Assembly (NCBI GenBank): GCA_934623455.1
Contig: CAKTVK010000052.1
Location: forward strand, 1 to 14,472
Direction: 5' to 3'
From: an uncultured Eggerthellaceae bacterium
Lineage (GTDB): Bacteria > Actinomycetota > Coriobacteriia > Coriobacteriales > Eggerthellaceae
DNA length: 14,472 bases
The notes beneath the pieces are model-generated. The model was not told where the DNA came from. It saw nothing but the letters and a program-made list of their open reading frames with translations, and searched no databases. Shown here in pieces: positions 12,859 through 14,472 of this stretch; the stretch's first letter is position 1, and each line of letters starts with the position of its first letter. The position numbers were made by a program, and so were the translations under genes.

Positions 12859-12894
12859 GTCAAAACTATGCCAAAAACGGTATAGTTTTGACAA
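12858..12894 (-). promoter_or_regulatory. 15-base dyad operator over a leaderless-type promoter
   Basis: TGTCAAAACTATGCC (12858-12872) and GGTATAGTTTTGACA (12879-12893) pair over 15 bases with one G-T, loop AAAAAC. On the minus strand TTGTCA (12889-12894), an 18-base spacer and CATAGT (12865-12870) make a promoter whose -10 is six bases from ATG 12858. The same layout (dyad over -35/-10, no leader) is seen at remnant 2. Confidence 0.6.
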
Positions 12895-13377
12895 TAAGCT
12901 CTACCACGGCGCAAGGCCTCTTGCCGCTTAGAAAAATAGGAGTCATCCTGGCCAAGTTGAACTGGTGGGGTCCTGTCATTTCCGCAGAGATCTTTTGCAA
13001 TGGGCGCTTACGTGTTTTTTAATTGTTCAATCCTGCATTCTCGAATTCCGCGGGCGTTTGGCCAGAGGGAGCCGGGGCTTGCTACGACTTTCGGCTATGC
13101 CATGAACAGGGAACCGCTATATCCGCTTCCTTTGATATGATTGAAAACCGTCGGCTTGTTTGGGCGGCTTCTAATAACACTTTTCCGCGCTTAAAACACT
13201 TTCGCAGGCTGTAACGATACTTTATTGCGTGAAAAAGTCGTTAGGCTGTCTTCTTACCCGACAATCACGCAAAAGTGCCATGAGGGACATGCGCGTATTG
13301 GCGAGATGCGGGTCAAGATTTTCTGACAAGGAGTCTTTCGGACGAGTTGGGGTCAATCGATGGTCCAGATGTTTTAC
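12895..13377. other. Stretch without a supportable gene
   Basis: About 480 bases between the dyad operator and the hairpin at 13378. Short frames occur on both strands, but none has a ribosome site plus a recognisable domain. A plus frame from GTG 13229 to 13477 is open but basic and featureless. It may be decayed coding DNA. Confidence 0.5.
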
Positions 13378-13401
13378 GCCTGTCCGATTTGACGGACAGG
13401 C
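13378..13401. repeat. Hairpin upstream of the 117-residue protein
   Basis: GCCTGTCCG (13378-13386) and CGGACAGGC (13393-13401), nine pairs, six-base loop. Its CTGTCC/GGACAG core recurs in the hairpin at 13900-13925, on the other side of the gene. It has no T-tract. Confidence 0.7.
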
Positions 13402-13496
13402 TCGGTCGATGCATCCGGGTATCATGGTTTCGTTTGATGGCAAGGTGATCGCCCTTTCTCGGGGTGAGCACGGTTGAAGCGCGAAAGGGGAATCCG

Positions 13497-13850
13497 ATGA
13501 CAGCTGCACCGCATTTTGGAATAAGGTACGAAGGGGATTTGACAGGCAGATACAGTGAGTACGTTATCGACTCCGTTGACCTTCTCAATGCCCAGCTCGC
13601 TCCCCACAATATGGGCTTCTTCTTTGACACAGTTGATGTTCACCAACAGATTATCGGCGGGAAGCATTGCGAGGACATGTTCGGCTGGGTGGTTCCGAAC
13701 GAGCTTATCGAGAAGTTCGAGCCGATTTGGCTGGCCTGCAAGGACGGGGAGCTTGAAGGCTATGACTATGTCTGCGCGAGCTGGGAAGACCGAGACGGCT
13801 TCCCACATGCCGTCATCGACGGCGATCTTCCCGAAGAAACCTACGAATAG
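13497..13850 (+). CDS. Small acidic protein, unknown
   Basis: A 117-residue soluble, acidic protein from ATG 13497, with AAAGGGG six bases upstream; the frame is open back to 13464, but that start has no such site. Visible features are RYEGDLTGRYSEYVIDSVDL, many aromatic residues (FFFDTVDVHQQ, MFGWVVPN) and a very acidic tail (AVIDGDLPEETYE). No domain is recognised. The coding character is convincing: good codon use and no competing frame with better features. It stands alone between two related hairpins, which suggests a small mobile or accessory cassette. Confidence 0.65.
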   Translation: MTAAPHFGIRYEGDLTGRYSEYVIDSVDLLNAQLAPHNMGFFFDTVDVHQQIIGGKHCEDMFGWVVPNELIEKFEPIWLACKDGELEGYDYVCASWEDRDGFPHAVIDGDLPEETYE

Positions 13851-13899
13851 CTGAATCGCAGATGGTTTGATTCGGCAATCTGCGGCAAGGAGTAAAACA

Positions 13900-13925
13900 A
13901 GACTGTCCTGATTAGCGGACAGTCT
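13900..13925. terminator. Hairpin after the 117-residue protein
   Basis: AGACTGTCC (13900-13908) and GGACAGTCT (13917-13925), nine pairs, loop TGATTAGC. It lies 49 bases after the stop. The plus-strand tail is GAGTTG, a poor T-tract; on the minus strand TTGTTTT follows. It could end transcription weakly. Confidence 0.5.
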
Positions 13926-13987
13926 GAGTTGCGGCGACGGCAATCCCTGAAAACGAAAGGCAAAGCGGCGAGAAAGAATATGCCGAT

Positions 13988-14290
13988 TTGATTGACGAAA
14001 ATAGAGAGGCGCTTGCTGCGTGGTTTGGGGTATCTCCCTGTAAGCTTTTGACGCACATTTTGGTGTTTGACCTGGCAGGAATTGGCAGCGAGATGCCTTT
14101 TCTATTGGTGGCTAACCAGCGAAGGCGTATCTCGTTGCTTCACAAAACGTATGAGAGAAAGGGCCTTCTCGACGCGTTGGAAAATGCAATCGAGGGGTTT
14201 GAGGATGTTCTATCTAATGCTTTGAAAGAAATGATTGCCAAGACTCGCTGTTCCGTTGATAAGCGATTTGACCAGGTGAGAGAGGTGTAA
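13988..14290 (+). CDS. Unknown protein, probably lacking its native start
   Basis: A 100-residue frame from TTG 13988 to 14290. Translation is open further upstream to 13928 (VAATAIPENERQSGEKEYAD) without a usable start codon there, so the gene may have lost its 5' end. The sequence contains a hydrophobic centre (CKLLTHILVFDLAGIG, PFLLVANQ) and a helical, charged C-terminal half (LLDALENAIEGFEDVLSNAL) that could be coiled coil. No family is recognised. The ribosome site before TTG is poor (GAGAAAG at distance). Confidence 0.4.
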   Translation: MIDENREALAAWFGVSPCKLLTHILVFDLAGIGSEMPFLLVANQRRRISLLHKTYERKGLLDALENAIEGFEDVLSNALKEMIAKTRCSVDKRFDQVREV

Positions 14291-14362
14291 GGCTCGGTCG
14301 CGTCTTTTGCTTCGTGTCGTTTCTAGTCGTTTCATTTTTAATGATAAGCCAATAGCAATGCG

Positions 14363-14399
14363 AATAGAATTAAAAAACACCCATAAATTTAATTCTATT
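14363..14399. repeat. AT-rich 12-base inverted repeat near the window end
   Basis: AATAGAATTAAA (14363-14374) and TTTAATTCTATT (14388-14399) pair perfectly with a 13-base loop. A partial extra arm, CCAATAG (14349-14355), matches CTATTGG (14395-14401). The surrounding DNA is AT-rich, unlike the neighbourhood. It may be an operator or attachment-type site for whatever follows the window. Confidence 0.6.
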
Positions 14400-14472
14400 G
14401 GCGAATATCGTTGGTTTGAGTTAAAAAATAAACGGTTTTGCTTATCTTGCCGGCTGAATTCGTTGGGGCTGG

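Noticed and set aside
12408..13022. 204-residue plus frame
   Set aside because: It is antisense to the NERD gene and runs through its promoter and the dyad operator.
1..14472. CRISPR array, tRNA, rRNA or replication origin
   Set aside because: No regularly spaced short repeats, tRNA cloverleaf or rRNA-like sequence was seen on either strand; the only long repeat is the 768-bp pair.

Overview
The window looks like an accessory region from an actinobacterium, plausibly a gut Coriobacteriia (Collinsella/Olsenella/Eggerthella-like). This rests on moderately high GC, frequent TTG/GTG starts behind strong Shine-Dalgarno sites, promoters that would give leaderless mRNAs, a BspA-like leucine-rich repeat (LRR) tail and IS200/IS30 remnants. 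The taxonomic call is an inference from style; no rRNA, tRNA or core housekeeping gene is present to fix it.

Layout. 1-830: a minus-strand DUF3800 gene with its promoter and a strong hairpin after its stop. 1243-2938: the C-terminal half of a HpaII-family restriction enzyme (N-terminal half and methyltransferase missing), then an intact HNH endonuclease. 3248-3967: a TTG-started DUF2971-like gene. 4058-8852: a large duplication. A 768-bp segment covering the 3' part of a coiled-coil lipoprotein gene and its terminator occurs twice in direct orientation (4058-4825 and 8085-8852, 11 mismatches). Between the copies sit a class II Fic AMP-transferase with a four-half-site operator, an ECF sigma factor that has lost region 4, and an AAA/DUF4143 ATPase. 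The right copy belongs to the complete lipoprotein gene (8133-8966); the left copy abuts the fic stop codon and lacks the signal peptide. 9000-11130: decayed sequence, with an orphan terminated leader, an IS30 transposase tail, two remnants of AbiEi-type antitoxins that share one operator/promoter design, an LRR-protein tail and a possible transposase scrap. 11177-11632: an intact YbaN/DUF454 membrane protein. 11818-12002: an IS200 TnpA tail. 12032-12694: an intact membrane-anchored NERD-domain protein with a good promoter. 12848-12893: a third antitoxin-like start under a 15-bp dyad operator. 13497-14290: a small unknown acidic protein and a second unknown frame, with similar hairpins on both sides of the first.

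Overall this is a turnover zone where restriction enzymes, toxin-antitoxin modules and insertion sequences have arrived and decayed. Intact genes are DUF3800, HNH, DUF2971-like, Fic, ATPase, lipoprotein, YbaN, NERD and the 117-aa protein. I do not see a complete new multigene defence system. The most informative signals are the 4,027-bp insertion/duplication at the lipoprotein gene, the symmetric operator over the fic promoter, and the recurring operator-promoter cassettes of the dead antitoxins.
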